Shown here: positions 8,401-17,536 of the stretch, in pieces | Numbering within the stretch: the first letter of the stretch is position 1 | Layout of the letters: every line of letters starts with the position of its first letter | Source: Microbacterium ulmi | GTDB lineage: Bacteria > Actinomycetota > Actinomycetes > Actinomycetales > Microbacteriaceae | Assembly (NCBI RefSeq): GCF_011759705.1 | Contig: NZ_JAAOZF010000001.1 | Span: 1,795,152-1,859,151 of the forward strand | Length of the DNA: 64,000 bases | Reading direction: 5' to 3' | Made by a program: the position numbers and the translations under genes | Notes under the pieces: model-generated | The model's input: the letters and a program-made list of their open reading frames with translations, nothing else | Told to the model about the DNA's origin: nothing | The model's database searches: none

Positions 8401-8481
8401 CTGATACCTCCAAAGCAACATCCGCCCGGCCGTGCGTCACGGATCCCACCCCGCTCCACCCTGAGAAAGCGAGAAAGATCG

Positions 8482-9582
8482 ATGAGCCTGAAACGACACT
8501 CCGCCGCCGCAGCACTCCTTGCGCTGAGCGTCTTCGCTGTGACGGCGTGCTCCGCGTCGAGTGAGCCCACCGCCGGATCGGGCGCGGCGGCCGACGGCGA
8601 GGACAGCCGCTACGCCGGCGACGGCCAGGTCGTCTACGCGGGCTTCGGAGGCACCGGTGCCGATGCGATGCAGGCGGCATGGTTCGACCCGTTCGCGGAT
8701 GCCAGCGGCATCGAGCTCGTTCGCGACGACGCCGTCTCGTGGATCCGGCTGCAGGAGATGGTCGACGCCGGCGCGATGGAGTGGGATGTCGCGCAGGGCA
8801 ACATCAGCTACGGAGTGACCGACAACCCGGACCTCGAGTACCTCGACTGCGAGATCATCAACTGCGCCGCCTTCGACAACGCGGGCTACCCCGCCTATCC
8901 GCAGGCGGTCCCGCTGCTGTCGCTCGCGGCGGTGCTGACCTACAACACCGACCGCTTCGACAAGGGCGAGCTCACCGGACTCCGCGACTTCTTCGATCCG
9001 ACCATCGAGGGCATGCGCACGATCGGCCCGATCACGAACGGCTGGCACGGCACCCTCGAGGCCGCCCTCATCGCCGATGGCGTCGATCGGGAAGACCTCT
9101 ACCCCCTCGATGTCGAGCGGGCGCTCTCGGTGCTCGACCGCATCAAGGACCGCCTGATCATCGCCCAGGACAACCAGCAGTGCATCAACGACGTGTCGAC
9201 GGGCGAGTCGGTGCTCGGGATCTGCAACAACGGCCGTGTCGCGATCGCCGCGCAAGAGGGCTACCCGGTCGCGATCGCGTGGGGCCTTCAGATCCAGGAG
9301 GCCGACTACGTCTACATCCCCAAGGGCGCACCGCATCTCGAGAACGCCCAGAAGCTGATCGCCTACATCGTGGACCACCAGGCCGCGATCAGCAACGAGA
9401 TCGCCTACGGAGCGCTCAACCCCGACGCGGAGGGACTCAGCCCGGATTCGCCGTACATCGACTTCGTCCCCACGCAGCACGAGCTGGACGGCGACCAGGC
9501 CCCCATCCGCTTCGACCTGGACTGGTGGGGCGAGAACCGTCCTGCGGTCATCGAGCGGATCACGGAGTGGATCGCGGGCTGA
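8482..9582 (+). CDS. ABC transporter substrate-binding lipoprotein, PotD (spermidine/putrescine) type
   Basis: 366 residues. A lipoprotein signal peptide ends in the lipobox FAVTAC, so the mature protein is tethered outside the membrane by Cys23. The body follows extracellular solute-binding proteins of the polyamine/opine class: QVVYAGFGGT, AVLTYNTDRF, GLRDFFDP and YIPKGAPHLENAQKLI. GAGAAAG is upstream of ATG 8482. It heads a four-gene importer operon; the substrate is likely a cationic amine or guanidino compound, judged from transporter class and neighbours. A hairpin follows the gene. Confidence 0.88.
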   Translation: MSLKRHSAAAALLALSVFAVTACSASSEPTAGSGAAADGEDSRYAGDGQVVYAGFGGTGADAMQAAWFDPFADASGIELVRDDAVSWIRLQEMVDAGAMEWDVAQGNISYGVTDNPDLEYLDCEIINCAAFDNAGYPAYPQAVPLLSLAAVLTYNTDRFDKGELTGLRDFFDPTIEGMRTIGPITNGWHGTLEAALIADGVDREDLYPLDVERALSVLDRIKDRLIIAQDNQQCINDVSTGESVLGICNNGRVAIAAQEGYPVAIAWGLQIQEADYVYIPKGAPHLENAQKLIAYIVDHQAAISNEIAYGALNPDAEGLSPDSPYIDFVPTQHELDGDQAPIRFDLDWWGENRPAVIERITEWIAG

Positions 9583-9606
9583 CCACCGCGGATCGAACGG
9601 TGCGGA

Positions 9607-9623
9607 GCGTGCCGCCGGCACGC
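9607..9623 (+). other. intercistronic stem-loop
   Basis: GCGTGCC-GCC-GGCACGC lies in the 61-base gap between the binding-protein gene and the first permease. Such hairpins often protect the upstream mRNA or attenuate read-through, giving more binding protein than permease. Confidence 0.5.
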
Positions 9624-9643
9624 CGAGACAGGAGAGGACTGGA

Positions 9644-10567
9644 ATGACTGCGCTGACCTCGACGGCGGAGCGCGCTGCTCTCGAGCAACCCGTCGCCCCC
9701 CGCCCGGTGCCCGCTGTGCGCAACGGGCACCGCAGGCGGGAGCTGTTCACCGGAATGGGGGCTCTGCAGATCGCGGCGCTGCTGTTCATGGTGGTCGCGT
9801 TCCTGCTCCCCATCGCAGTCATCGCGTTCCGGGCGCTGTCGGATCCGAACAACTTCGCCCTCGCGTTCGAGAGCGGGATCTTCCGTCGCTCCATCTGGAC
9901 GACGGTGCGGATGTCGGTCCTCGTGACGATCGTCTGCGTCGTCATCTCCTATCCGTTCGCCTACGTGCTCGCACGCGGCGGGAAGGTGCTAGTGGCCGTC
10001 CTCGGCACCTTCCTGCTGGTCTCCTTCTGGACGAGCACGCTCGTGCGGACGTACTCCTGGCAGCTGCTGCTGAACAACACGGGCATCCTCAACGACACGC
10101 TCATCGCCCTCGGGGTCATCGCGGAGCCGCTCGCGATCATCCGCACAGACCTCGCGGTCTTCATCGGGATGGCGCATGTCCTCGCGCCCTACACGATCCT
10201 CACGATCTTCGCGCAGATCAGGGCCATCCCGTCCGAGCTCGAGGAGGCGGCGCAGGTGATGGGCGCGCGCCCGATCACGGTGTTCTGGCGGGTCGTCCTG
10301 CCGTTGACCCGGGCGGGTGCCGTCGCCGGAGGCGTGCTCGTGTTCGTGATGGCGCTGGGCTTCTACATCACGCCGCAGATCCTGGGCAACCAGCAGGACG
10401 TCTACATCGGAACCGCGATCGTGCAACAGGTCCAGGTGTTCCTCAGAACGGACGTCGGCGCCGCGCAATCGCTCGTGCTCCTGGCGATCGTCCTTCTCGT
10501 GCTCGGCGTCGCCGCCCGCTTCCTCGGCCTCTCGCGGGTCCTCGGCCTGGACAAGGCGAGCCGATGA
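9644..10567 (+). CDS. ABC transporter permease, PotB type
   Basis: 307 residues. After a ~35-residue cytoplasmic N-terminus come six hydrophobic segments, starting with IAALLFMVVAFLLPIAVIAF. The EAA loop that docks on the ATPase reads ELEEAAQVMGARPITVFWRVVLPLT. ATG 9644 has GGAGAGGAC upstream. Its stop overlaps the next start (ATGA). Forms the heteromeric membrane channel with the following permease. Confidence 0.9.
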   Translation: MTALTSTAERAALEQPVAPRPVPAVRNGHRRRELFTGMGALQIAALLFMVVAFLLPIAVIAFRALSDPNNFALAFESGIFRRSIWTTVRMSVLVTIVCVVISYPFAYVLARGGKVLVAVLGTFLLVSFWTSTLVRTYSWQLLLNNTGILNDTLIALGVIAEPLAIIRTDLAVFIGMAHVLAPYTILTIFAQIRAIPSELEEAAQVMGARPITVFWRVVLPLTRAGAVAGGVLVFVMALGFYITPQILGNQQDVYIGTAIVQQVQVFLRTDVGAAQSLVLLAIVLLVLGVAARFLGLSRVLGLDKASR

Positions 10568-11355
10568 TCCGGCCCCGGATCGCGACGACGCTCGTCGCCG
10601 TGCTGCTCGCGCTCTTCTTCGTGTTCCCGACGGTCGTCGTGATCGCGAGCTCCTTCGGGAAGGGCCGGATCGTCGAGTTCCCCCCGCGCGGACTGACGTG
10701 GGACTGGTACGCGGAGATCTTCACGGATCGCGTCTGGACCGGCGCCTTCGCGAACAGCATGGTGGTCGGCATCCTCGCAGCCGCCATGGCGATGGCCGTC
10801 GGCACGGTGCTCGCGATCGCGGCATCGCGCACACGCATCCTTCCGCCGATGCTCGTGACCGGCGCCGCGATGATCCCGGTGATCGTGCCGGGCGTCGTGT
10901 TGAGCATCGGGGTGTACGTGATCGCGGTCCGTGTGGGGCTCACGGGCTCCGTCGTGGGGCTGGCGATCGCGCACGCTGCGATCGGCGTGCCCTTCGTGTT
11001 CATCAACGTGCTTGCGCGGCTTGCGGCACTCGATCGGCAGATCGAAGAGGCGGCCCAGGTGTGCGGCGCGGGCCAGGTGACGACATTGCGAACCGTCACG
11101 ATCCCGATCGTGCTGCCCTCCGTCGTCATCGGGGGCGCACTGGCCTTCATCTCCTCGTGGGACGAGTTCATGGTCGCGCTGTTCATGAACTCGCCGACGT
11201 TCCGGACGATCCCCGTGGTCGTCTGGGGCGAGGTGCTCTCCGGCGCCGAGCCTTCCACCTCGGCGGCCTCCGCCGTCGTCACGCTGGTGTCGATCGTGAT
11301 CCTCGGGCTGGCCGTCGGCCTGCCCAGAACTACCGAAAGGAAGCGTCCACAGTGA
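10564..11355 (+). CDS. ABC transporter permease, PotC type
   Basis: 263 residues, six predicted membrane segments; the first is ATTLVAVLLALFFVFPTVVV. The EAA loop is IEEAAQVCGAGQVTTLRTVTIPIVLP. The gene is coupled on both sides: its ATG overlaps the preceding stop by four bases and its stop lies inside the GTGA start of the ATPase gene. Partner of the PotB-type permease. Confidence 0.9.
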   Translation: MIRPRIATTLVAVLLALFFVFPTVVVIASSFGKGRIVEFPPRGLTWDWYAEIFTDRVWTGAFANSMVVGILAAAMAMAVGTVLAIAASRTRILPPMLVTGAAMIPVIVPGVVLSIGVYVIAVRVGLTGSVVGLAIAHAAIGVPFVFINVLARLAALDRQIEEAAQVCGAGQVTTLRTVTIPIVLPSVVIGGALAFISSWDEFMVALFMNSPTFRTIPVVVWGEVLSGAEPSTSAASAVVTLVSIVILGLAVGLPRTTERKRPQ

Positions 11356-12485
11356 GCATGCGCCAGGCAGTCGCCGCCCGACCGGACATCCTCGATCTCG
11401 CCGTCGGCGGGGCATCCGTCGAACTCGCCGGGATCACCAAGGTCTACGGCGACTTCACCGCCGTCGACGACGTGTCCCTGAGCATCGAGCCCGGAATGTT
11501 CGTCACTCTGCTCGGGGCATCCGGATCGGGCAAGACCACGCTGCTGCGCACCATCGCCGGGTTCGTCGAGCCCACAGAGGGGGAGCTGCGGATCGACGGC
11601 GTCCCGATGAACCGGGTTCCCGTGCACCGGCGCGGCATCGGCATGGTCTTCCAGAGCTATGCGCTGTTCCCGCACCTCAACGTGTACAAGAACGTCGAGT
11701 TCCCCCTTGTGCGCGCCGGGGTGTCCAGACGCGATCGTCGCATCCGCATCGACGAGGCGCTCGCCGCCGTCCGGCTGACGGGATTCGAGCACAGGATGCC
11801 GCGTCAGCTCTCGGGAGGTCAGCAGCAGCGCGTCGCACTGGCGCGCGCCATCGTCGCACGCCCGCGACTGCTGCTCATGGACGAACCCCTCGGCGCGCTC
11901 GACAGGAACCTCCGCGAGTCGCTCCAGGTCGAGATCCGCCAGCTGAGCCGCAGCCTCGGCGTCACAGTGGTCAACGTCACGCATGACCAGGAGGAGGCCC
12001 TCACGATGAGCGATCGGATCGCACTGCTCGACACGGGCAGGCTCGTGCAGTTCGGCACGGCCGAAGACCTGTACCTGCGCCCGACCAGCGAGATCGCGGC
12101 CGCGTTCATCGGCGAGTCGAACATCTTCCGCGGCGTCGTGCGCGCCGACGGCAGCGGCACCGACGTGCTCGACGTCCCGGGCGGCGTCGTCTACGCACGC
12201 GGGAAGGCCGAGCGCGGCGCCGGCGCGACCGCGATCATCCGTCCCGGAGAGGTCAGCGCGCTGCCTGCGGGCACGGAGATCCCGACGGGCCAGAGCCTCG
12301 TGCACGCCACCGTGACCGACGTCATCTTCGCGGGCGAGTCCCGGCGCGTGATGCTGACGGGCCGCGCCGGCGACGAGCTCATCGCCCGCGTTCCCCTGGG
12401 CACACCGTTCGACCTCCGCCCCGGCGACGAGGCCGTGCTCACGTGGGACGCCTCGCAGTGCCGGTACCTGCCCGCAGAGCGCTGA
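11352..12485 (+). CDS. ABC transporter ATP-binding protein, PotA type
   Basis: 377 residues. Walker A GASGSGKTT, Q-loop FQSYALFPHL, signature LSGGQQQRVALARA, Walker B LLLMDEPLGALD and the switch histidine in THDQEEAL are all present, followed by a C-terminal TOBE regulatory domain (about 275-375). GTG 11352 overlaps the preceding stop; AAAGGA lies upstream, and ATG 11358 is an alternative. Powers import by the two preceding permeases. Confidence 0.92.
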   Translation: MSMRQAVAARPDILDLAVGGASVELAGITKVYGDFTAVDDVSLSIEPGMFVTLLGASGSGKTTLLRTIAGFVEPTEGELRIDGVPMNRVPVHRRGIGMVFQSYALFPHLNVYKNVEFPLVRAGVSRRDRRIRIDEALAAVRLTGFEHRMPRQLSGGQQQRVALARAIVARPRLLLMDEPLGALDRNLRESLQVEIRQLSRSLGVTVVNVTHDQEEALTMSDRIALLDTGRLVQFGTAEDLYLRPTSEIAAAFIGESNIFRGVVRADGSGTDVLDVPGGVVYARGKAERGAGATAIIRPGEVSALPAGTEIPTGQSLVHATVTDVIFAGESRRVMLTGRAGDELIARVPLGTPFDLRPGDEAVLTWDASQCRYLPAER

Positions 12486-12581
12486 GCGGACGGCCGCCGC
12501 ATCCGCCCCCATCCCCCAGAAGCCCCATTCCCCACCCCGCGCTCGGAGAGTCCGTGCGCGTACCTCGAAGGAAAGAGAACA

Positions 12582-13631
12582 ATGCCGAAGATCTTCGTCT
12601 CCCAGCCCGTGCCGGAGCCCGTGCTCGACTTCATGCGCGAGTACGCCGAGGTCGAGGTGTTCCCGTGGAAGCACCGCGAGATGACCGTCGCGGAGGTGGA
12701 GTCGGCGGTGCGCAAGGCCGACTACCTCTACTGCATGCACACCATCCCGATCACTCGGTCCGTCGTCGAGGCGAACCCCGACCTCCTCGGCTACGGGGTG
12801 GCCTTCCTTCGTGAGGACCTCCACGACATCGAGGCGATCGCGGAGTACGGCATCCCGACCCTGTTCGCCGCCGAGCCCACGCCCCCGGCGGATCCGTCGA
12901 CGTGGGACGACAACGGCTGGGGCCTCAACCCGCGCGCGACGGCCGATCTCCTCGTGACCCACGTGCTCTCGGCCGCGTACCGCTTCGTCGAGTCCGACCG
13001 GTACTGCCGCGAGCGCCGGTTCTTCCAGGAGATGACGATGGACCTCATGGGCCAGGGATGCACCGGCAAGACCGTGGCGCTCTACGGCTTCGGCAAGGTC
13101 GCGCGTCAGGCGGCGAAGCGCTTCAAGGCGCTCGACATGCGGGTGATCTACACGAAGCGCACCCGTCTGAGCCCCGAGGAGGAGGCGGCGTACGGCGTGG
13201 AGTGGCGAGAGGACCCCGACGACCTGTTCCGCGAGGGCGACTACGTGTGCCTTCTCACGAACGCCGAGCCGGCCAACCTCAAGATGGTCACGGCTCGACA
13301 CTTCGAGCTGATGAAGCCCACCGCCTACTTCTTCAATGTGTCGCGTGGGCGGCTCATCGACGAGGAGGCGCTGATCGCCGCGCTCCAGGACGGGAAGATC
13401 GCCGGGGCCGGGCTCGACGTCTTTCTCTCCGAGCCTCCCAAGGTGATCGAGCCCTACGTCCCGGAGGCGTTCGTCGCGATGCCCAACGTCTCGCTCACGC
13501 CCCACAACGGCGGCGCGACCTATCGTTCGCGCACCGCCCAGTGCATGGCCATCGCGAAGGCGATCGTCGACGACATCCAGCTGCGAGCGGCCGACGTGGA
13601 GCTCGCAGAGGCATCCTCCGAGCGAGTCTGA
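12582..13631 (+). CDS. D-isomer-specific 2-hydroxyacid dehydrogenase, NAD-binding
   Basis: 349 residues. The cofactor-binding domain has YGFGKVARQ at about 168-176, where the third glycine of GxGxxG is alanine. Catalytic positions are seen as NVSRGRLIDEEAL (Arg), LSEPP (Glu) and LTPHNGG (His). The family reduces 2-oxoacids or oxidises D-2-hydroxyacids. Placed after the importer with its own site AAGGAAAG and a 96-base gap, it may process an oxoacid derived from the imported substrate. The specific substrate is unknown. Confidence 0.85.
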   Translation: MPKIFVSQPVPEPVLDFMREYAEVEVFPWKHREMTVAEVESAVRKADYLYCMHTIPITRSVVEANPDLLGYGVAFLREDLHDIEAIAEYGIPTLFAAEPTPPADPSTWDDNGWGLNPRATADLLVTHVLSAAYRFVESDRYCRERRFFQEMTMDLMGQGCTGKTVALYGFGKVARQAAKRFKALDMRVIYTKRTRLSPEEEAAYGVEWREDPDDLFREGDYVCLLTNAEPANLKMVTARHFELMKPTAYFFNVSRGRLIDEEALIAALQDGKIAGAGLDVFLSEPPKVIEPYVPEAFVAMPNVSLTPHNGGATYRSRTAQCMAIAKAIVDDIQLRAADVELAEASSERV

Positions 13632-13634
13632 ATC

Positions 13635-14543
13635 GTGCGGACTCGCGAGCTCGGCCCCCTCACCGTCAGCGAGATCGGCCTCGGCTGCAACAACTTCGGC
13701 CGACGGCTCGATGCGCAGGAGAGCGCTCGGGTGATCTCCGCCGCGCTCGACGTCGGCATCACGCTGTTCGACACGGCGGCGATGTACGGCGGCGGTCTGA
13801 GCGAGAGCTATCTCGGACGTGGGCTGGGCCGGGCTCGCGAGCACGTCGTCGTGGCGACCAAGTTCGGTCACGCGGGGCCGGATGCCTCCGCGGCGACCGT
13901 CGTCGCCTCATGCGAGGACAGTCTGCGACGGCTCGGGACGGATCGGATCGACCTCTTCCAGATCCACTTCCCCGACCCTGCGACGCCGCTCTCCGAGACG
14001 CTGGAGGCGCTCGCCGCTCTCGCGAGCGCGGGCAAGATCGCCCACGTCGGCTGTTCGAACTTCGACGTGGGCCTCCTGCGCGAACTCCACGAGCTGCGGC
14101 ACATCGTCCCCGTCGTGAGCGTCCAGAACCAGCTGTCGCTGCTCGCGCGCGCCGACGAGGACGAGGTCCTGCCCTGGTGCGCTGCGAACGGGGTCGGCTA
14201 TCTGCCGTACTTCCCGCTCGCAGGCGGGCTGCTCACCGGCAAGTACAGTCCCCACGGGGATGCGCCGACGGGCGCCCGCTGGACCGTGCAGAGCGGCGCG
14301 CGACGCGATGAGCTCATGACGGAGCGCAATCTCGAAGTCGTGGAGCGACTGCGCGGCTACTGCGACGAGAAGGGCCGCTCGCTCGTGGAGCTGTCCTTCT
14401 CGTGGCTGCTCTCGCGGACCGGGCTCTCGTCGGTCATCGCCGGGGCCACCTCGAGCGAGCAGGTGCACGCCAACGTGCGCTCGGCGGGCTGGCAGCTGAC
14501 GGAGGAGGAGCTCGTCGAGATCGACGAGCTCACGGCGCTGTGA
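13635..14543 (+). CDS. aldo/keto reductase
   Basis: 302 residues of the NADPH-dependent TIM-barrel family. Visible are the catalytic Asp-Tyr region FDTAAMYGGGLSESYLGRGL, the Lys in VATKFGH and the His in FQIHFPDP; the C-terminal cofactor segment is VIAGATSSEQV. GTG 13635 follows the preceding stop by three bases. Likely reduces an aldehyde or ketone intermediate of the island; the ThDP enzyme could supply an aldehyde (inference). Confidence 0.88.
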   Translation: MRTRELGPLTVSEIGLGCNNFGRRLDAQESARVISAALDVGITLFDTAAMYGGGLSESYLGRGLGRAREHVVVATKFGHAGPDASAATVVASCEDSLRRLGTDRIDLFQIHFPDPATPLSETLEALAALASAGKIAHVGCSNFDVGLLRELHELRHIVPVVSVQNQLSLLARADEDEVLPWCAANGVGYLPYFPLAGGLLTGKYSPHGDAPTGARWTVQSGARRDELMTERNLEVVERLRGYCDEKGRSLVELSFSWLLSRTGLSSVIAGATSSEQVHANVRSAGWQLTEEELVEIDELTAL

Positions 14544-15811
14544 CTCGGGCGACGACCGCCCGAGGCGGGCCCGCGACCATCGTCTTCATCGTCGCCTGCC
14601 AGAGCCTGCAGGCGCTGAGCGTGGGGGCGATCTCGCTCTTCCTGCCTCTCATCCGCAGCGATCTCGACATCACCTTCACCCAGTCCGGCGCGATCGCCGC
14701 GGTGTCGCTCGTCGTCTTCGCAGCCATGCAGATCCCTGCAGGGTGGCTCGCCGATCGATTCGGCGCCAAGCTGATGTTCTCATCCGGGCTCCTGGGCGTG
14801 CTCGCCATGACCTGCGCTCTCGCGGTCTTCGACTCGTACGGGCTGATTCTCGCCTCGCAGGCGGCGTCGGGCTTCTTCCGATCGCTCGTGTTCATCCCGG
14901 GGATGCTGCTCATCACGCACGAGTTCGCCGAGAACCGGCGGGCCACGGCCATGGGGCTCTACGTCGCGGGCGGGTTCTCGTCCAACGTCGTGCTCTCGAC
15001 CGTGGCCCCGCTCCTCGTCGACACCTGGGGCTGGCGCGCCATCCTGCTCGTGTGCAGTGCGGGCGGCGTCCTGGTCGTGATGGCCTATATCCTCGTCGGC
15101 GGTCCCGGACCGCGAGCGAAGGGCGCCGGCTCCCTCCCCCTGCGGTCGCTCGTCGCGATGCTCCGGTCGCCGATCATGTGGGGAGCCGGGTGGCTCCAGA
15201 TCGTCCGGTTCGGGCTGGCGAACGGGATGATCTTCTGGCTGCCGACGATCCTGGTCGACGATCACGGCATGACGCTGCGGGAGGCCGGTCTCGTCGTGGC
15301 GATGGCCGCGCTGCTGACCGCGCCCGCGAACGCCCTCGGCGGCTACGTGTCCGACCGCCTCCGCGCCCCGCTCACGCTCATCGCGGTCTCCCTCGTGGTG
15401 CTCGTCTCGTCGACGACCGTCGTCGCCCTGGTCCGGGATCCCGTGGCTCTGTGCGTCGCGATCGCCGTGCAGGCGGTCTTCGTCCAGGTGTACTTCGGTC
15501 CGCTCTTCGCGCTGCCGCCGCGCTTCCTCGGCGCAGAGACCGCAGCGCTGACGAACGGCTACTCCAACCTCATGGCCAACATCGGAGGGCTCTGCGCCGT
15601 GTGGGCGCTGGGTGCCGTCCGCGATGCCACCGGCTCCTTCACGTGGGGACTGCTCGGCTTGGCCGGGCTGGGCGCATCCGGTGTGGCGGTCGCCATTTCG
15701 CTGCGTCGTGGTTACCCTGATCCCCGACATGCAGATCGAGCGGACGCTCGCAGAGAGGGCGTCCGGGCTGTGGACCTTGATCGAAGCGTCGAGATTCGGA
15801 GGCCAGAATGA
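14540..15811 (+). CDS. MFS transporter
   Basis: 423 residues, about 12 hydrophobic segments in two halves. The inter-helix motif GWLADRFGAKLMF after helix 2 is the major-facilitator signature, repeated weakly as GGYVSDRLRAP in the second half. GTG 14540 overlaps the aldo/keto reductase stop by four bases and its own stop overlaps the regulator's ATG. It may import a related acid or export a product. Substrate not predictable. Confidence 0.87.
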   Translation: MTRATTARGGPATIVFIVACQSLQALSVGAISLFLPLIRSDLDITFTQSGAIAAVSLVVFAAMQIPAGWLADRFGAKLMFSSGLLGVLAMTCALAVFDSYGLILASQAASGFFRSLVFIPGMLLITHEFAENRRATAMGLYVAGGFSSNVVLSTVAPLLVDTWGWRAILLVCSAGGVLVVMAYILVGGPGPRAKGAGSLPLRSLVAMLRSPIMWGAGWLQIVRFGLANGMIFWLPTILVDDHGMTLREAGLVVAMAALLTAPANALGGYVSDRLRAPLTLIAVSLVVLVSSTTVVALVRDPVALCVAIAVQAVFVQVYFGPLFALPPRFLGAETAALTNGYSNLMANIGGLCAVWALGAVRDATGSFTWGLLGLAGLGASGVAVAISLRRGYPDPRHADRADARREGVRAVDLDRSVEIRRPE

Positions 15812-16383
15812 GGCCACTCCCCGTGGAGTCGACGTCGCCGCGCTCGGCGATCGGCGCCCGGCTCAGGGCGCTGCGCCAGTCGCGGCAGATGACGATCGAG
15901 CAGGTGGCGGAGAGCGCCGGAATCACGAAGAGCTTCCTCAGCAGAGTCGAGCGAGACATGACGTCGCCGAGCGTCACGTCGCTCGTCGCCATCTGCGACG
16001 TCCTCGACGCCGCGATCGGCGACCTCTTCGCGACGAGCGATGCGCAGCTGATCCGGGCAGAGGATGCTCCGCGCATCGACCTGAGCGGGATCGACACGCG
16101 CGAGCGTCTCGTCAGCCCTCGTCGCAACAGCCGCTTCCAGGTCATCAGATCGAGCGTCGACCCCGGTGGCAACGGCGGGGAAGACCTCTACACGATCAAC
16201 GCGGACATCGAGCTGATGCACGTCATCTCGGGCAGCGTCATCGTGTGGTTCAGCGACCAGTCCCACCGGCTGGAGGTCGGGGACTCCATCACCTTCGACG
16301 GGCGAGAGCCGCACCAGTGGCGTTCGGAGGAGGGCGCGGAGCTGCTCTGGGTGATCATCCCGGCGGCGTGGGACGAGACCTGA
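15808..16383 (+). CDS. XRE-family regulator with C-terminal cupin domain
   Basis: 191 residues. The N-terminal helix-turn-helix (about 15-70) reads IGARLRALRQSRQMTIEQVAESAG..SFLSRVERDMTSPSV, followed by a cupin_2 sensor domain (about 115-185) with HVISGSVIVWF and DGREPHQWRS. PuuR-like proteins of this architecture control amine and amino acid catabolism. Its ATG overlaps the MFS stop. It is the only regulator gene in the island and the best candidate to bind the 21-base repeats at 6446, 6525 and 8380. Confidence 0.88.
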   Translation: MRPLPVESTSPRSAIGARLRALRQSRQMTIEQVAESAGITKSFLSRVERDMTSPSVTSLVAICDVLDAAIGDLFATSDAQLIRAEDAPRIDLSGIDTRERLVSPRRNSRFQVIRSSVDPGGNGGEDLYTINADIELMHVISGSVIVWFSDQSHRLEVGDSITFDGREPHQWRSEEGAELLWVIIPAAWDET

Positions 16384-16528
16384 GCGCATCCCCGGAGCTC
16401 TGCTCGATGTTCCAGCTGGAGCTGAGCCCGCCAGGGAGAGAGCACGACCGAAGGCCGGCATGTTCGCGGATCCTCGGCCGCGGCGCAAGCCCCGGTCCGC
16501 TCGCGGGGGCCCGTCGTATCGTCGAGCC

Positions 16529-17536
16529 ATGAGCGACGTGACCGTCTTCGCGCCGTCACCCACGCTGACCGTGACGGTGGAGGACCACCCCTTCGGCGCA
16601 GAGATCCACGTCCACGCGGGCGGCCAAGGCGTGTGGCAGGCCCGCATGCTGCTTCGGCTGGGCCTGTCGGTGACGATGTGCTCGGTCCTGACGGGAGAGA
16701 CCGGCCGGGTGCTGCGGCACCTCCTTCAGGACGAGGGCATCGCCGTCTCGGCGATCGACCGCGAGGGTCGCGGCTCGGCGTACGTGCACGACCGCCGAGC
16801 GGGGGAACGGGTCTCGATCGCCGACGAGGAAGGCGACCCCATCGGTCGGCACGATCTCGACGAGCTCTACGGGATGACGTTGAAGGAGGCGTTGGCCTCG
16901 CGCGTGGTGATCCTGAGCGGTCCATCCGGCGAGTCGGCGCTGCCGTCGGACACCTATCGAAGACTCGCCGCCGACCTCCGCGACACCGATGCGGCGGTCG
17001 TCGTGGACCTCGCAGGCGAGCGGCTCGCCGCCGCGATCGACGGCGGGGTCGACGTGCTCAAGGTCAGTCACGAGGAGCTGCTGCAGGACGGGCTCATCTC
17101 GAACGTGTCGACGCATGAGATCCTGCGGGCGATGAGGGCCCTGCGTGACCGGGGCGCCGCCGTCGTCGTGGTCACGAGGTCGTCGGATCCGCTCATCCTC
17201 CTCGACGAGAGCGGATTCCTCGAAGTGCGCCCCCCGCAGCTGCAGGTCGCAGACACGCATGGAGCCGGCGACTCCCTGGTGGCGGGGATGGCGGGGGGCA
17301 TCGCGCGCGGCGACACGGCACGCGCCGCGGTCGAGCTCGGCGCCGCCGCCGGCGCGCTGAACATCACGCGCCATGGGCTGGGCTCCGGCGACCGCGAGGC
17401 GATCATCCGGCTGCGGGAGAAGGTGACGAGCCGACCCATCGCCGACGAGCAGTCCGCCGACATCGAGCAGCCTGTGACCGGTCGGGTCAGCCCCGACGGA
17501 CTGGCGGCCCTCGCCGATCCGGAGGATGAGCGATGA
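16529..17536 (+). CDS. PfkB-family carbohydrate kinase (1-phosphofructokinase-like)
   Basis: 335 residues of the ribokinase fold. The N-terminal glycine motif reads AGGQGVWQARMLLRLG and the ATP/anion-hole motif is DTHGAGDSLVAGM with the catalytic aspartate. Layout resembles FruK/LacC sugar-phosphate kinases more than nucleoside kinases. No Shine-Dalgarno sequence precedes ATG 16529; TATCGT ends seven bases earlier, consistent with leaderless initiation. It overlaps surE by four bases, suggesting kinase and phosphatase act together. Substrate unknown. Confidence 0.82.
   Translation: MSDVTVFAPSPTLTVTVEDHPFGAEIHVHAGGQGVWQARMLLRLGLSVTMCSVLTGETGRVLRHLLQDEGIAVSAIDREGRGSAYVHDRRAGERVSIADEEGDPIGRHDLDELYGMTLKEALASRVVILSGPSGESALPSDTYRRLAADLRDTDAAVVVDLAGERLAAAIDGGVDVLKVSHEELLQDGLISNVSTHEILRAMRALRDRGAAVVVVTRSSDPLILLDESGFLEVRPPQLQVADTHGAGDSLVAGMAGGIARGDTARAAVELGAAAGALNITRHGLGSGDREAIIRLREKVTSRPIADEQSADIEQPVTGRVSPDGLAALADPEDER

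Noticed and set aside
10443..13871. 1142-residue minus-strand frame opposite the importer genes
   Set aside because: Low-complexity His/Arg/Asp content and complete overlap with four well-supported plus-strand genes.
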